64,000 nucleotides of DNA from Spirochaetaceae bacterium UBA4077 (GCA_002383375.1 DFYR01000040.1:1-64000), one strand, 5' to 3'; shown: positions 16,611 through 26,184, counted from the stretch's first letter. A program made the numbers and translations. Notes: generated from the sequence alone by a model not told the origin.

Positions 16611-17441
16611 ATGATTGCGGCCCGCAAATCGCAGACGATCCTCTTTTCCCTGGCTGTCCTCTTTCTGCTTGTACTGGTGGCGGCTGCAATAGCCGCCCCG
16701 CTGGTGGCTCCCTACAACCCCACGGAGCAGTTCCTGAGCAAGCGCTTCAAGGCGCCTACGCTGGAAAACCTCCTGGGTACCGACAATTACGGCAGGGATG
16801 TGCTTTCGAGGATTATCTACGGATCCAGGTCAGCCCTCATCGTGGGCATCGTCACCGTATCCATCGCCCTGACCTTGGGCGGCACGATAGGGCTCCTGGC
16901 GGGCCTGGGCTCGCCCAATCTGGACAGCGTCCTCATGCTGTTCATGGATTCGATTCTTTCCTTCCCGACGATTCTCCTGGCGATCACGGTGGTGTCCTTC
17001 CTGGGCTACGGCCTGGTGCAGGTGATGCTCGCCCTGGGCATCATATCCAGCCCCGTGTTCGCCAGGCTCGTCAGGGCTGAGACCTTGGCCATCAAGGGCG
17101 AGGGCTACGTGGAAGCGGCCCGCGCCCTGGGCACGCCGGTGGTCAAGATCGTCTTCAAGCACATAATTCCCAATATTCTGGGCAAGGTGGTGGTCCAGTG
17201 CTCCATCGTCTTCGCCCTTTCCATCGTCACCGAGGCATCCCTTTCCTACCTCGGGGTGGGCACCCAGCCCCCCGAGGCGAGCTGGGGCTTGATGCTCAAG
17301 GACGCCAGGAATTATCTGGTCCAAGCTCCCTGGCTGGCCATCTATCCCGGCCTGGTGCTGGCCTTAACCGTTCTGTCCTTCAACATCATCGGAGACACTT
17401 TGTCGGAGCGCCTGAACCCCAGGCTGACCGGATCCTCTTAG
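16611..17441 (+). CDS. Peptide-type ABC transporter permease (DppC/OppC)
   Basis: Second membrane subunit, 276 residues, with the LGTDNYGRDVLSRIIYGSR motif typical of DppC, five further membrane helices and the coupling loop GYVEAARALGTP. It starts one base after the receptor stop codon with little ribosome-binding signal, suggesting translational coupling. It completes the transporter set. Confidence 0.93.
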   Translation: MIAARKSQTILFSLAVLFLLVLVAAAIAAPLVAPYNPTEQFLSKRFKAPTLENLLGTDNYGRDVLSRIIYGSRSALIVGIVTVSIALTLGGTIGLLAGLGSPNLDSVLMLFMDSILSFPTILLAITVVSFLGYGLVQVMLALGIISSPVFARLVRAETLAIKGEGYVEAARALGTPVVKIVFKHIIPNILGKVVVQCSIVFALSIVTEASLSYLGVGTQPPEASWGLMLKDARNYLVQAPWLAIYPGLVLALTVLSFNIIGDTLSERLNPRLTGSS

Positions 17442-17457
17442 GCTCTGGGGGCGGCTG

Positions 17458-18447
17458 GTGGGTGTTCGCATTGGGTTTATTTCTGATATTCATGTCGATC
17501 TGAACAGGATCAAGGGCGAGGACCTGGTAACCGGACTCCTCGCCCGGGAATCCCATAAGCGCAAGCTGGATATTCTTCTTGTCGCTGGAGATCTTTCCTC
17601 TGACTATGCGCTAACCCTCAAAACAATAGCGGCGCTGGAAGCCGAGTCTGGAGTTCGGGTTCTCTTTGTGCCGGGCAACCACGATATCTGGAATGAAAAT
17701 TATCCGGGGTGCAAGGCCTGGGATAGCTACAACGCCCTGCTGGAGAATCCAGGCAATCTGGCCCGGGGACCGGTATCGCTGGCTGAGGGCTGGACGATAG
17801 TGGGCGACCTGGGCTGGTACGACTTTGCCTATGGTGATCCTTCTTTTAGTCTGGCAGAATTCCAGAAAATGAAGCATGGCGGCCGCACCTGGCAGGATAA
17901 GATAAAGTCCATCTGGGACAGACCCACCCTTGATATGCACCGGCTTTTCCTGCAGCGGCTGGAAGCGAGTCTCGCGAAGGCAGCCGACGCGATTGAGACT
18001 AGGGAAGCGGACGGCTCAGGCACCTCAGGCGGTGCTATAAACGATGTGAGCGTAGGAGCGGGCTTCACCACGAGCGCCTTAGGTGGCTCAAGCCCCTCAG
18101 TCGACTCAGGCGCTTTAGTAGACGCTGCCCAGCGGAAGGTGATTTTCGTCACCCACGTGGTCCAGATACGGGAGTTCACCGTCCAAAATCCGGGGCCTCA
18201 GTGGAAATACTTCAACGCCTTCCTCGGTAGCCCTGAGTACGGCGAGCTTGCCTTGCGCCACGGGGCGAAGCTGGCGGTCTGCGGCCACATCCATTACCGT
18301 CGCCAGGTCATGAAGGGCGAGACCCGATTCGTCTGCCCCTGCCTTGGATATGTGACCGAATGGCCGGCGCCGGCCGATCCGGAAAAGCAGATAGCCGAAA
18401 CACTTCAGGTTTTTGAACTTGGGCCGCTGGGAGCGATACCTCTTTAA
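17458..18447 (+). CDS. Calcineurin-like metallophosphoesterase with low-complexity insert
   Basis: A 329-residue two-metal phosphoesterase. Motifs in order: GFISDIHVD (DxH), LLVAGDLSSD (GDxxxD), VPGNHDIW (GNHD), VTHVVQ (histidine) and CGHIHYRR (GHxH). It starts at GTG 17458, 16 bases after the permease stop, so it is probably the last gene of the transporter operon. Between the third and fourth motifs, residues about 178-221 form a Ser/Gly/Thr/Ala low-complexity segment that homologous folds do not need; its DNA contains repeated CTCAGGC-like words and imperfect inverted repeats. The substrate is unknown. Confidence 0.87.
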   Translation: MGVRIGFISDIHVDLNRIKGEDLVTGLLARESHKRKLDILLVAGDLSSDYALTLKTIAALEAESGVRVLFVPGNHDIWNENYPGCKAWDSYNALLENPGNLARGPVSLAEGWTIVGDLGWYDFAYGDPSFSLAEFQKMKHGGRTWQDKIKSIWDRPTLDMHRLFLQRLEASLAKAADAIETREADGSGTSGGAINDVSVGAGFTTSALGGSSPSVDSGALVDAAQRKVIFVTHVVQIREFTVQNPGPQWKYFNAFLGSPEYGELALRHGAKLAVCGHIHYRRQVMKGETRFVCPCLGYVTEWPAPADPEKQIAETLQVFELGPLGAIPL

Positions 18448-18508
18448 CGATTGAATAGGTAGACGGCGGCAAGGTATCATTCGGTGTAAAATTCCGGAGG
18501 AAAAATCC

Positions 18509-20269
18509 TTGAGTCCCAACCCATTCGTCTCGAAGCCCAAGCTCGCGATCTTCGTCGGGTATTACAAGCCTCATCTGCGCCTTTTCCTCCTGGACATGGG
18601 CTGCGCCTTCCTCATTTCCCTCATCGATCTGAGCTTTCCCCTGGTTTCCCGATTTTCTCTCAACACCCTCATACCCCAAAAAGCCTGGGGGCTATTCGCT
18701 ATCCTGGTGGGGGTGGTGGCGGCTGCTTTTGTCGTCAGAGGATTCCTTCATTATATAGTGACGTATTGGGGTCATCTTTTAGGGGTGCGGATGGAGACGG
18801 ACATCAGGCGGGATCTCTTCGTCCATCTGCAGAAGCTGCCTTTTTCGTTCTACGACAAGACGAGGACCGGCCACCTGATGTCCAGGGTCGTGAGCGATCT
18901 TTTCGAAATCGTGGAGCTGGCCCATCACGGGCCCGAGGACCTTTTCATATCCGCCGTCACCCTCACGGGTTCATTCATCGCCATGACCTTCATCTGGTGG
19001 CCCCTGGCCGCGGTGCTGGCGATCTTCGTGCCCGCTATTGTGGTCTTCACCGCGAGGCGGAGAAAGGTCCTGACCAAGACGGCCCTGGAAGTGAAGCAGA
19101 AAACCGCGGGCATAAACGCCAACCTTGAGAGTTCGATCTCGGGAGTGCGGGAGACCAAGGCCTTCGCCAATGAGGACTACGAGGTCGAGAAATTCCTGGA
19201 AGGCAACGGCCGGTACCGCCAGGCTCGGGGCAGTTATTACAGGGCCATGGGCGTCTTCCACGGGGGCATGGAGTTCGCCACCAGCATTCTCCACATAATC
19301 GTTTTAGCCCTGGGGGGCTACTGGGTGATGAAAGGCAGTATGAACTATGCAGACCTGATCGCCTTCACCATCTACGTAAGTACCTTCCTGCAGCCCATCA
19401 AGCGGCTGGTGTCCTTTTTCGAGCAGTACTCCACAGGCATGGCTGGGTTCGATCGCTTCGTGGAGCTGATGCGGGTGGAACCGGACATTCAGGACAGGCC
19501 TGGGGCTATCGAACTGGAGAATCCCCGGGGCGAGATCGAGCTTGAGGATGTTTCCTTCTCCTATAACGATTCGGTGTGCGTGCTGTCGGGCATAAATCTG
19601 AAGATCCGGGCGGGGATGAAGCTGGCCATCGTCGGTCCCTCGGGGGGCGGAAAGACGACCCTCTGCAGGCTTATCCCGCGATTTTACGAGATCCAGGGCG
19701 GCTCGATAAAAATCGACGGTAGGGATATACGGGACCTGAGCCTTGCATCCTTGCGGGAAAATATCGGCATTGTGCAGCAGGATGTATTTCTCTTCGCGGA
19801 TACGATAAAGGAAAATATCCGCTACGGCAGGCTAGGCGCGACGGACGAGGAGATAGTGGCCGCCGCCAAGCGGGCTAATATCCACGAGTTCGTGCTCACC
19901 CTCCCCCAGGGCTACGATACCTACGTGGGCGAGCGGGGCGTGATGCTTTCGGGCGGGCAGAAGCAGCGGATTAGCATAGCCAGGATCTTCCTCAAGAATC
20001 CGCCGATCCTGATCTTAGACGAGGCGACAAGCGCCCTGGACACGGCTACGGAGCTGGCTATCCAGCATTCACTGGAAGAGCTGATGGAAGGACGGACCAG
20101 CCTGGTGATCGCCCACAGGCTTTCGACTATCAGAGACGCGGACGAGATTATCTACATCGATGACGAAGGTATACGAGAGCAGGGAACCCATAAGGAGTTG
20201 CTGGAGGCTGAGGGGGCTTATGCCGCCCTGTATAAGGCCCAATTCGGGGACTTGGCGCCGTTGGCCTGA
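18509..20269 (+). CDS. ABC exporter, fused membrane and ATPase domains (MsbA-like)
   Basis: Homodimeric-type ABC exporter half-transporter of 586 residues. An N-terminal six-helix membrane domain (about 20-320) is followed by an ATPase with Walker A GPSGGGKTTL, Q-loop VQQDVFLF, signature LSGGQKQR, Walker B ILILDEATSALD and switch histidine IAHRLST. It starts at TTG 18509 with CCGGAGG upstream. Candidate substrates (lipid, drug, peptide) cannot be separated by sequence. It stands between two operons, with a convergent neighbour 45 bases downstream. Confidence 0.93.
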   Translation: MSPNPFVSKPKLAIFVGYYKPHLRLFLLDMGCAFLISLIDLSFPLVSRFSLNTLIPQKAWGLFAILVGVVAAAFVVRGFLHYIVTYWGHLLGVRMETDIRRDLFVHLQKLPFSFYDKTRTGHLMSRVVSDLFEIVELAHHGPEDLFISAVTLTGSFIAMTFIWWPLAAVLAIFVPAIVVFTARRRKVLTKTALEVKQKTAGINANLESSISGVRETKAFANEDYEVEKFLEGNGRYRQARGSYYRAMGVFHGGMEFATSILHIIVLALGGYWVMKGSMNYADLIAFTIYVSTFLQPIKRLVSFFEQYSTGMAGFDRFVELMRVEPDIQDRPGAIELENPRGEIELEDVSFSYNDSVCVLSGINLKIRAGMKLAIVGPSGGGKTTLCRLIPRFYEIQGGSIKIDGRDIRDLSLASLRENIGIVQQDVFLFADTIKENIRYGRLGATDEEIVAAAKRANIHEFVLTLPQGYDTYVGERGVMLSGGQKQRISIARIFLKNPPILILDEATSALDTATELAIQHSLEELMEGRTSLVIAHRLSTIRDADEIIYIDDEGIREQGTHKELLEAEGAYAALYKAQFGDLAPLA

Positions 20270-20314
20270 TTTGCCTTTAGATTTCATGCGTGGCAGCTCG
20301 CTGCGCCTTGGATT

Positions 20315-21760
20315 TTAGTCGGTTTCGGTCTTTTGGGACGTTGTGCGATATCGTAGGTTTTTAATACTGAGAGAGCGCAGAATTTTCCCAAGCCGCTCCA
20401 AGAAAAACTTGGCAGGGCTGAAGCCGGCGCTCAGCTGGTTCAGCCTTGCCAATCGGTTGTACGCCGCTGTATCTGAGGAGGCATAGGCTGTCCGCCTGTC
20501 TTCTGCTGCCTCATCTGAAAAGGCGGAGCTTGCCAAACCTGAGCCATACACTTCTTTCTCCACTTCCGCGACGATGGGAAGGGCCCTGTCTTTAGCCGCA
20601 TCGAAGCAAGCCTCGAGGCGGAGGGCGTATTCCCGGGGAGTTTCGGTCACTGCGCGGGGAGCGCCGCCGGCGCGGCCTGCGGCCAGTACGCGGCGGTAGG
20701 CTTCCAGGGCGGGACTCAGGCCGCGCCGGCGCCTTAGGCGCCCTAAAAGTTTTTTAAGAAACCTCCGCAAGGCCTGCCAGAATGCCCGCAGCAGGGCGAA
20801 CAGCGACCGCCCCTTCGGAGCAGCCGAGCTTGGCCTGGTTTTCCCCGAGAGGAATTTTATCAACATCGAAACGAGCAGAATCAGGACAGCAACAGCAACG
20901 AGGCTCAACACGGCGATGAGAATCCACATAAGCACGGCGGGCATTCCCTGTTGACCTATTTCCTCGGCCATCTGCACAGCCCCTCCACCAGTATCTGACA
21001 TTTCGCCAAACCTTGGGGGTCCTTTGCGGGCAAAAAGCCAGACAAGAATAGCGGCGATTATGTTCACTATGGACAAAGAAAACTCTTTTAGGCTTGAAGC
21101 CGCCACCTTGGCAGGCTCTATAAGGGAAGGGATAAGCAGGGCTAGTCCAAGAGCCCCGAGCACAAAAACACCGGCGGTGGAAGCGATCATCGCCCCCCTG
21201 GATCTGCCAGAAAGACCACCTCTTCGGTTTTCGTCCGCATTGGAAGTCCCTAGCGCAAGAATTCCGAATACGAAGTAAGGAATCGCCAGCCTGGCCGGCA
21301 AGGTATTCTCTAGTTTGATGAGCACCGTGAAAAACAGACACAGCATGAAAAGCAGAATGCCCTCGTCGAAGCGCAGAGCTGTGAATTCGTGCTCGGAGCC
21401 TTGTTTCAGGATCCAAAGCCCCCTGAGCCAATAGAGCGCCAATACCCCCAGGAGGATGAAAAAGGAGAGGCTCGCTGGTTTCCCCAGAGGAAAAAGCGCT
21501 GCCACAGCTACCGGGTTCCCTAGTGTTAGCAGGAAGATTAAATAGAACGAAGCGGCGAAAACCGCCAGATGTACTAGAAAGTAAAAGAAAACCCGCCTGC
21601 TTTTCCTGGCGAGGATCCTGTCGGTGCCCAGGGCGATCGCATAGGCAAGGCTCAAGGGCGCCAGCGGAAGGCTTTGCCCTGCTATCAGAAATAAAAAGGA
21701 TGAAAGGCAGTGCAGTTTGATCAGCTCCATGGCCGACAGAAAGACGAGGGATATTTTCAT
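20315..21760 (-). CDS. Multi-pass membrane protein with DUF4129 C-terminal domain
   Basis: A 481-residue protein. The start at 21760 overlaps the DUF58 stop by four bases (ATGA); upstream in-frame starts are inside the DUF58 gene. The N-terminal half has several hydrophobic helices, then a further membrane span (about 330-355) and basic residues. The C-terminal DUF4129 domain shows AYRRVLAAGRAGG and TETPREYALRLE. DUF4129 usually follows a transglutaminase-like domain in MoxR/DUF58 operons; here the transglutaminase is absent and the membrane part stands alone. Last gene of the operon. Confidence 0.82.
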   Translation of the reverse strand: MKISLVFLSAMELIKLHCLSSFLFLIAGQSLPLAPLSLAYAIALGTDRILARKSRRVFFYFLVHLAVFAASFYLIFLLTLGNPVAVAALFPLGKPASLSFFILLGVLALYWLRGLWILKQGSEHEFTALRFDEGILLFMLCLFFTVLIKLENTLPARLAIPYFVFGILALGTSNADENRRGGLSGRSRGAMIASTAGVFVLGALGLALLIPSLIEPAKVAASSLKEFSLSIVNIIAAILVWLFARKGPPRFGEMSDTGGGAVQMAEEIGQQGMPAVLMWILIAVLSLVAVAVLILLVSMLIKFLSGKTRPSSAAPKGRSLFALLRAFWQALRRFLKKLLGRLRRRRGLSPALEAYRRVLAAGRAGGAPRAVTETPREYALRLEACFDAAKDRALPIVAEVEKEVYGSGLASSAFSDEAAEDRRTAYASSDTAAYNRLARLNQLSAGFSPAKFFLERLGKILRSLSIKNLRYRTTSQKTETD

Positions 21761-22980
21761 AACTCGTCCCTTTTTTGCCCATGCTCCGCTTCGCTGCCGT
21801 CTTCGTCGCCGCCAGATCCGAGAAGCTCCTTGAAGCTGCAAGAGCGGTAGGCATGGCCGGTCTTGTCGGGGCTGTGTTTAGAAAAAACGAAAAAAAGCCG
21901 CTCCTGCCTGAAGGGCGAGGGAGGCAGGAATTTTTTGATCGAGTCACCGGCTTCTCTGGCAATGACCACGAATTCGGCGCCTTGGGGGCTTAAGAGGGGT
22001 ATCAGCTGGGCTAGAGTCTGGCCGAAGGAAAATTGGCAGCGTGCGAGGAGCTCCAGGGTCGAGCCCAAATGATCGGGCCCTCTTCCCAGAGGGAGGATCG
22101 GGGAAAAACTCCCCAGCGCGCGGTCGGTGGCTACCGAAAAATAGGCGTCGCTCTCGGCAAAGGCCGACGCCAGGGAGGCGGCGATCTCCAGAGCTCGCTC
22201 AAAGCCCTCCCTGTCCTCGGTTTTGGCAAAGCCCGCCCCATCCACCAGGATTAAAATCTTTCGCTGGGTGCTGGGTTGAAAAACCTTTTCCTGGAGTTGA
22301 TTTAGTCGCGCGCTGGCCTTCCAGTGAATCGCCCTGGCCGATCGGTTGCCAGTGTATTCCCTTGTGCCTTCGTACCAGGCGGGGTCTTCCACGAGTCCTT
22401 CGGTCGTTCTGGCGCCGAAATACTCCCGGAAGGGAAGATCCAGGGGGTGGAGAGGCAGAAGCCGCGGGTAGACGATTATCTCCTGATCCAGGACTATGCG
22501 TTTTTCCCTTCGGTAGAGGTTGAGAATATCCCCGGCGCTGAGCTTGGCTGGGCCAAGGCTGTAGACGCCCCGCCTATCGGCCTTGAAGCGCCAGGTTCCC
22601 TGCAGTTTTTCATAGGGAAGGAGGGTGCTCTCGCCCTGGACTCCCTCCTCCAAAAGAGGAACAAGGGCATCGGGTCTGTCCAGGCTTATCCGAAGCCATA
22701 CAGGGAGTATCTTGGCGTTGTGTATTTTCGCCTTCAAATCGAATTCTTCTCCCCTGAAAAGGCGACGGGCACCCAATTCAAATATGATATGTACATTGGC
22801 CAGACCCAAGCGCCCGTTTAATCGCAGCGCCATCATTAAAACGAGAGCGATGGCAGAAAAACGGGCTAGGGCTTCCGAGGCCTTGGCTGCGGCGAAGAAG
22901 GCGACGAGCCCCAGGAATACCAGGGATAAAGGTATGACGAAGTAGCTCGAAACGCTGTAGTCGCTTTTTTTATATTTCAT
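21757..22980 (-). CDS. DUF58-domain membrane protein
   Basis: A 407-residue protein of the MoxR-associated DUF58 family. Two N-terminal membrane helices (about 12-52) precede a beta-rich region. The family signature YEGTREYTGNRSARAIHWKA is followed by LQEKVFQP and a von Willebrand A-like region starting ILILVDGAGFA. The function is unknown; these proteins are thought to work with the MoxR ATPase in assembly or maturation of other proteins. It starts eight bases after the moxR-like stop codon. Confidence 0.88.
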   Translation of the reverse strand: MKYKKSDYSVSSYFVIPLSLVFLGLVAFFAAAKASEALARFSAIALVLMMALRLNGRLGLANVHIIFELGARRLFRGEEFDLKAKIHNAKILPVWLRISLDRPDALVPLLEEGVQGESTLLPYEKLQGTWRFKADRRGVYSLGPAKLSAGDILNLYRREKRIVLDQEIIVYPRLLPLHPLDLPFREYFGARTTEGLVEDPAWYEGTREYTGNRSARAIHWKASARLNQLQEKVFQPSTQRKILILVDGAGFAKTEDREGFERALEIAASLASAFAESDAYFSVATDRALGSFSPILPLGRGPDHLGSTLELLARCQFSFGQTLAQLIPLLSPQGAEFVVIAREAGDSIKKFLPPSPFRQERLFFVFSKHSPDKTGHAYRSCSFKELLGSGGDEDGSEAEHGQKRDEL

Positions 22981-22988
22981 CGAAACAC

Positions 22989-23918
22989 TTAGACCGGCGA
23001 CGGCACGGCCAGGGAAGCGACTATCTCGCTTACCACAGCCTCTGCCGTAAGTCCTTTGGCCCGCTCCTCGTTCCGTACGATAATCCTGTGGGGCAGGACC
23101 GATCCGGCTAGTTCCTTTACGTCGTCAGGAAGCACGTAGTTTCGGCCTCGTACCAATGCGAGGGCTTGGGCCGAGCGCGTCAGTCCCAGAGAGCCCCGGG
23201 GGCTGGCTCCATAGCGGACCTTGGGGTGCGTACGCGTGGCACCCACCAGGTCGGTGATATACTCCCGCACCGGCGCCGAGACGAGGACGTTTTTTCGCTC
23301 CTGCTGCAGGGCAAGAATGCGCTCGGGACTGGACACGGCGCTCAGGCTCAGCATGGGATCCTGGCTTATGAAACGCTCCAGGAGGCTCAGTTCCTCTTCC
23401 TTTTTTGGATAGCCGATATGGATCTTCATGAGAAAACGGTCCAGCTGGGCTTCAGGGAGGGGAAAGGTGCCCTCCAGCTCGATGGGATTCTGTGTGGCTA
23501 TGACGAAAAAGGGCTTTGGCAGCTCCAGGGTCCGCCCGTCCACCGTCACCTGCCCTTCACCCATGCTCTCCAATAGGCTCGCCTGGGTTCGGGGGATGGT
23601 TCTGTTAATCTCGTCGGCCAAAAGGACATTGGACATGACCGGGCCCGGATGGAAGACGAATTCTCCGCTTTTCTGGTTGTAAACCGATAACCCTGTCACG
23701 TCGGAAGGCAGGAGATCGGGGGTACACTGGATCCGTTTGAAACTGCCTCCGATGCTCCTGGCCAGGGCCTTTGCCATGAGGGTCTTGCCCAAACCCGGCA
23801 CGTCTTCCAGAAGAATATGACCGCCGGCCAGCAGGGCCACGGTCATCAGTTCGAGGGCTTTGCCCTTGCCGATGATTACCTGGGAAGCATTTTCCACTAT
23901 CAAAGCGCTTTCGTTCAT
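22989..23918 (-). CDS. MoxR-family AAA+ ATPase
   Basis: A 309-residue AAA+ ATPase of the MoxR clade, probable chaperone for protein or metal-cofactor maturation. Walker A EDVPGLGKTLMAKA, Walker B VLLADEINR, sensor 1 IATQNPIELEGTFPLPEAQ, arginine-finger region LDRFLMK. The start overlaps the deaminase stop by four bases. It stands directly upstream of the DUF58 gene, the standard MoxR arrangement. Confidence 0.93.
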   Translation of the reverse strand: MNESALIVENASQVIIGKGKALELMTVALLAGGHILLEDVPGLGKTLMAKALARSIGGSFKRIQCTPDLLPSDVTGLSVYNQKSGEFVFHPGPVMSNVLLADEINRTIPRTQASLLESMGEGQVTVDGRTLELPKPFFVIATQNPIELEGTFPLPEAQLDRFLMKIHIGYPKKEEELSLLERFISQDPMLSLSAVSSPERILALQQERKNVLVSAPVREYITDLVGATRTHPKVRYGASPRGSLGLTRSAQALALVRGRNYVLPDDVKELAGSVLPHRIIVRNEERAKGLTAEAVVSEIVASLAVPSPV

Positions 23919-25354
23919 TGTTTTCCTTCGAGTCGATGCAGTTTTTCGCCCTGGATGCGTTCGGCCTCGGCCAGAACCCGGGTGATATCGATAGTCGTGA
24001 ATTTGCCGCTTTTATACAAGATCTGTCCGTCCACCATGGTGAGGACGATATCGCTGGAATCGGCGGCGAAAAACACCGAAACCAGGGGATCGTAATCCGG
24101 CCGCATGCGGGGGGAGTCTAGGTTGAAGACTATGATGTCGGCCTTCATGCCCTCCTCGAGAGTACCGCAGTCCGTCCTGCCCTGGGCTAGGGCTCCGTTC
24201 CGGCTGGCTAGTTCCAGAAGCTGGGCTGGCCCTAAGGCCAGGGGATCACCGGTGAGTCCTTTCTGGAGCAGGGAGGCCAGATTGGCTTCCTTGAGAAGGT
24301 TGAGGTTGTTGTTGCTGGCCGCCCCGTCGGTGCCCAGGCATACCCGGATGCCCCGGTCGATGATTTTCTGTATCGGCGCCATGCCCGAGGCTAGTTTTAG
24401 GTTGCTCACAGGGCAGTGGGCTAGGCTTATCCCCCGCTCGGCGAAGATATCAAGATCCCTGTCCTCGAGCCAAACCCCGTGGGCTGCTATCGCTGGCACT
24501 TCGAAAAGGCCGCAGGAATCGAAAAAAGCAGTAGGCGTGCAACCCCGTTTAGCCTTGCAGGTTTCGTGTTCGTCCTTTGTCTCGGATAGATGAATCTGGA
24601 CGCGAAGGCCCTCTCGGCGGCAGAATTCGGCGATTTCCCTTCCGAAGCGCTCATCGCCGAAGGTGTACTCGGCGTGGACCGCGGCGTCGGGGACGAGGCG
24701 TCCGCTTGTATCCGTCCGGGCAGCTTCCATGAGAAACCTGGTGCCTTCGTATGCCCTGGAATCGGCAAAACCCTTGCTCTTCGGCGCCGTAGAGTAGCCG
24801 TGGGAGAGATTGGCCTTGATGCCGCTCTCGGTAACCGCCTTAGCTATGCCGGGAGTGAGGAGGTACATATCCGAAAATGAAACCGTGCCTGAGGCCAGCA
24901 TTTCGGCGATGCCCAATAGGCTACCCCAGTAGCAGTCCTCCTCGGTCAGCAGGGCTTCGAAGGGAAAAATCCGCTCAAAGAGCCAGGTTTTCAAAGGTAG
25001 GCCTTCGCCGTAGCCCCGAAGCAGGGTCATGGGAACATGGCTGTGAAGATTGTAGAAACCCGGCAATGCCAGCTTGCCCCGGCCGTCATAGACTTCGGTT
25101 GAATTCCCTAGCCGGGCTGTCGGGCTTGAGCCGCCGGAGGTCGTGGCGGCTCCGACGGTGCTGGCGGTCTTTGGTGCAGGTGGTCGAGCGGTCCTTGCGG
25201 GCTGTACCGCAAGAGGCGCCGCCACCCCGCCGCTGGGACTGATCGAAACAATCCTATCGTTCTCCACCAGAATGTCCCGGTCCTCCAGCACTTCGCCGGA
25301 CGCTGCGGCCAGGGCGATGTTTTTAAAGAGAAAGCGCTTCGGTTCCGGGGGCAT
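23915..25354 (-). CDS. mtaD: Amidohydrolase of the MTA/S-adenosylhomocysteine deaminase type
   Basis: Cytoplasmic metal-dependent deaminase, probably acting on methylthioadenosine, S-adenosylhomocysteine or a related purine nucleoside. H104 and H106 (NLHSHVPM) are metal ligands; further ligands lie in VQIHLSE, AAHGVW and LGTDGAASNN. At 479 residues it is longer than usual (about 410-440). Residues about 43-84 form a Pro/Ala/Thr/Ser-rich insert whose DNA holds two perfect inverted repeats (25128-25152 and 25194-25213). Its start shares one base with the stop of the purine nucleoside phosphorylase gene, supporting a purine-salvage role. Confidence 0.85.
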   Translation of the reverse strand: MPPEPKRFLFKNIALAAASGEVLEDRDILVENDRIVSISPSGGVAAPLAVQPARTARPPAPKTASTVGAATTSGGSSPTARLGNSTEVYDGRGKLALPGFYNLHSHVPMTLLRGYGEGLPLKTWLFERIFPFEALLTEEDCYWGSLLGIAEMLASGTVSFSDMYLLTPGIAKAVTESGIKANLSHGYSTAPKSKGFADSRAYEGTRFLMEAARTDTSGRLVPDAAVHAEYTFGDERFGREIAEFCRREGLRVQIHLSETKDEHETCKAKRGCTPTAFFDSCGLFEVPAIAAHGVWLEDRDLDIFAERGISLAHCPVSNLKLASGMAPIQKIIDRGIRVCLGTDGAASNNNLNLLKEANLASLLQKGLTGDPLALGPAQLLELASRNGALAQGRTDCGTLEEGMKADIIVFNLDSPRMRPDYDPLVSVFFAADSSDIVLTMVDGQILYKSGKFTTIDITRVLAEAERIQGEKLHRLEGKQ

Positions 25355-26184
25355 CAGAGCGCTCTCAGGATAGCCCCGATCAGGGCTTTCAGCCTGCCCG
25401 AGGCTTCCCCGGCAGCCAGGGATACCTCTTCGCCCGAGAGTTTTTCCAGCCCGATGCCCGCCGCCATGTTGGTGATGAGGGAGAGGCCCAGGATATCCAT
25501 GCCGCAGTGGGCAGCGGTGAGCGCTTCGGTGACCGTGGACATGCCCACAGCATCTCCGCCCAGGATCCTGGCGGCCCTTATTTCCGCCGGGGTTTCGAAC
25601 TGGGGTCCACCGAAATAGAAATACACCCCCTCCCGAACCCTATCCTTCAGGCCGAGGGTCTCCGCCTGGGCTAGGGCGAGGGATCGCAGGGCAGGGCTGT
25701 ACATGCCGGTAACATCGAAGAAGCGGGGGCCGAATTCCGGAATATTGGAACCTCGCATGGGACTGCCCAAGGCGAATTTGATGTGATCTCGTATGATCAT
25801 TATATCGCCCACCCGGTAGCTTTCATTCACCGCCCCGGCGGCGTTGGTGAGGATGGTCCGCTTTACGCCCAAGAGCTTGAGCACCCGCATTGGGGCGGCC
25901 AACTCCTCGAAGGCGTAGCCTTCGTAGTAGTGGAAGCGCCCTGACATGCAGGCAATGAATTTCCCCTCCAGGGTACCGAACACAAATTTTCCCGCATGTG
26001 ACTCCACGGTGGAGACCAAAAAATTGGGGATGTCCCTGTAGTCAACCTCTACTGGATTTTCGATTCCCTCGGCGAGGGATCCCAGGGATGAGCCCAGGAC
26101 CAGGGCGGTTTCGGGGTTCTGGGGCAGCTTCTCCAGAATATAGTCAGCGCTCTTTTTGTAATAACCGATAGAATATGGTGACAT
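25354..26184 (-). CDS. punA: Purine nucleoside phosphorylase
   Basis: Trimeric-type purine nucleoside phosphorylase, 276 residues: phosphorolysis of inosine/guanosine-like nucleosides in salvage. Seen: VLGSSLGSLAEGIE (phosphate loop), SHAGKFVFGTLEGK, MSGRFHYYEGYAFEEL, LTNAAGAVNESYRVGD, YFYFGGPQFETPAEIR and GMSTVTEALTAAHCG, all hallmarks of the PunA/MTAP family. A methylthioadenosine phosphorylase activity cannot be excluded. First gene of a five-gene overlapped operon; GAGGAGAAGG precedes the start. Confidence 0.93.
   Translation of the reverse strand: MSPYSIGYYKKSADYILEKLPQNPETALVLGSSLGSLAEGIENPVEVDYRDIPNFLVSTVESHAGKFVFGTLEGKFIACMSGRFHYYEGYAFEELAAPMRVLKLLGVKRTILTNAAGAVNESYRVGDIMIIRDHIKFALGSPMRGSNIPEFGPRFFDVTGMYSPALRSLALAQAETLGLKDRVREGVYFYFGGPQFETPAEIRAARILGGDAVGMSTVTEALTAAHCGMDILGLSLITNMAAGIGLEKLSGEEVSLAAGEASGRLKALIGAILRAL

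Noticed and set aside
12138..17441. Transporter operon considered as a nickel-specific (Nik) system
   Set aside because: No nickel-related neighbour and no NikA-like histidine-rich ligand site visible in the receptor; peptide-type is the safer label.
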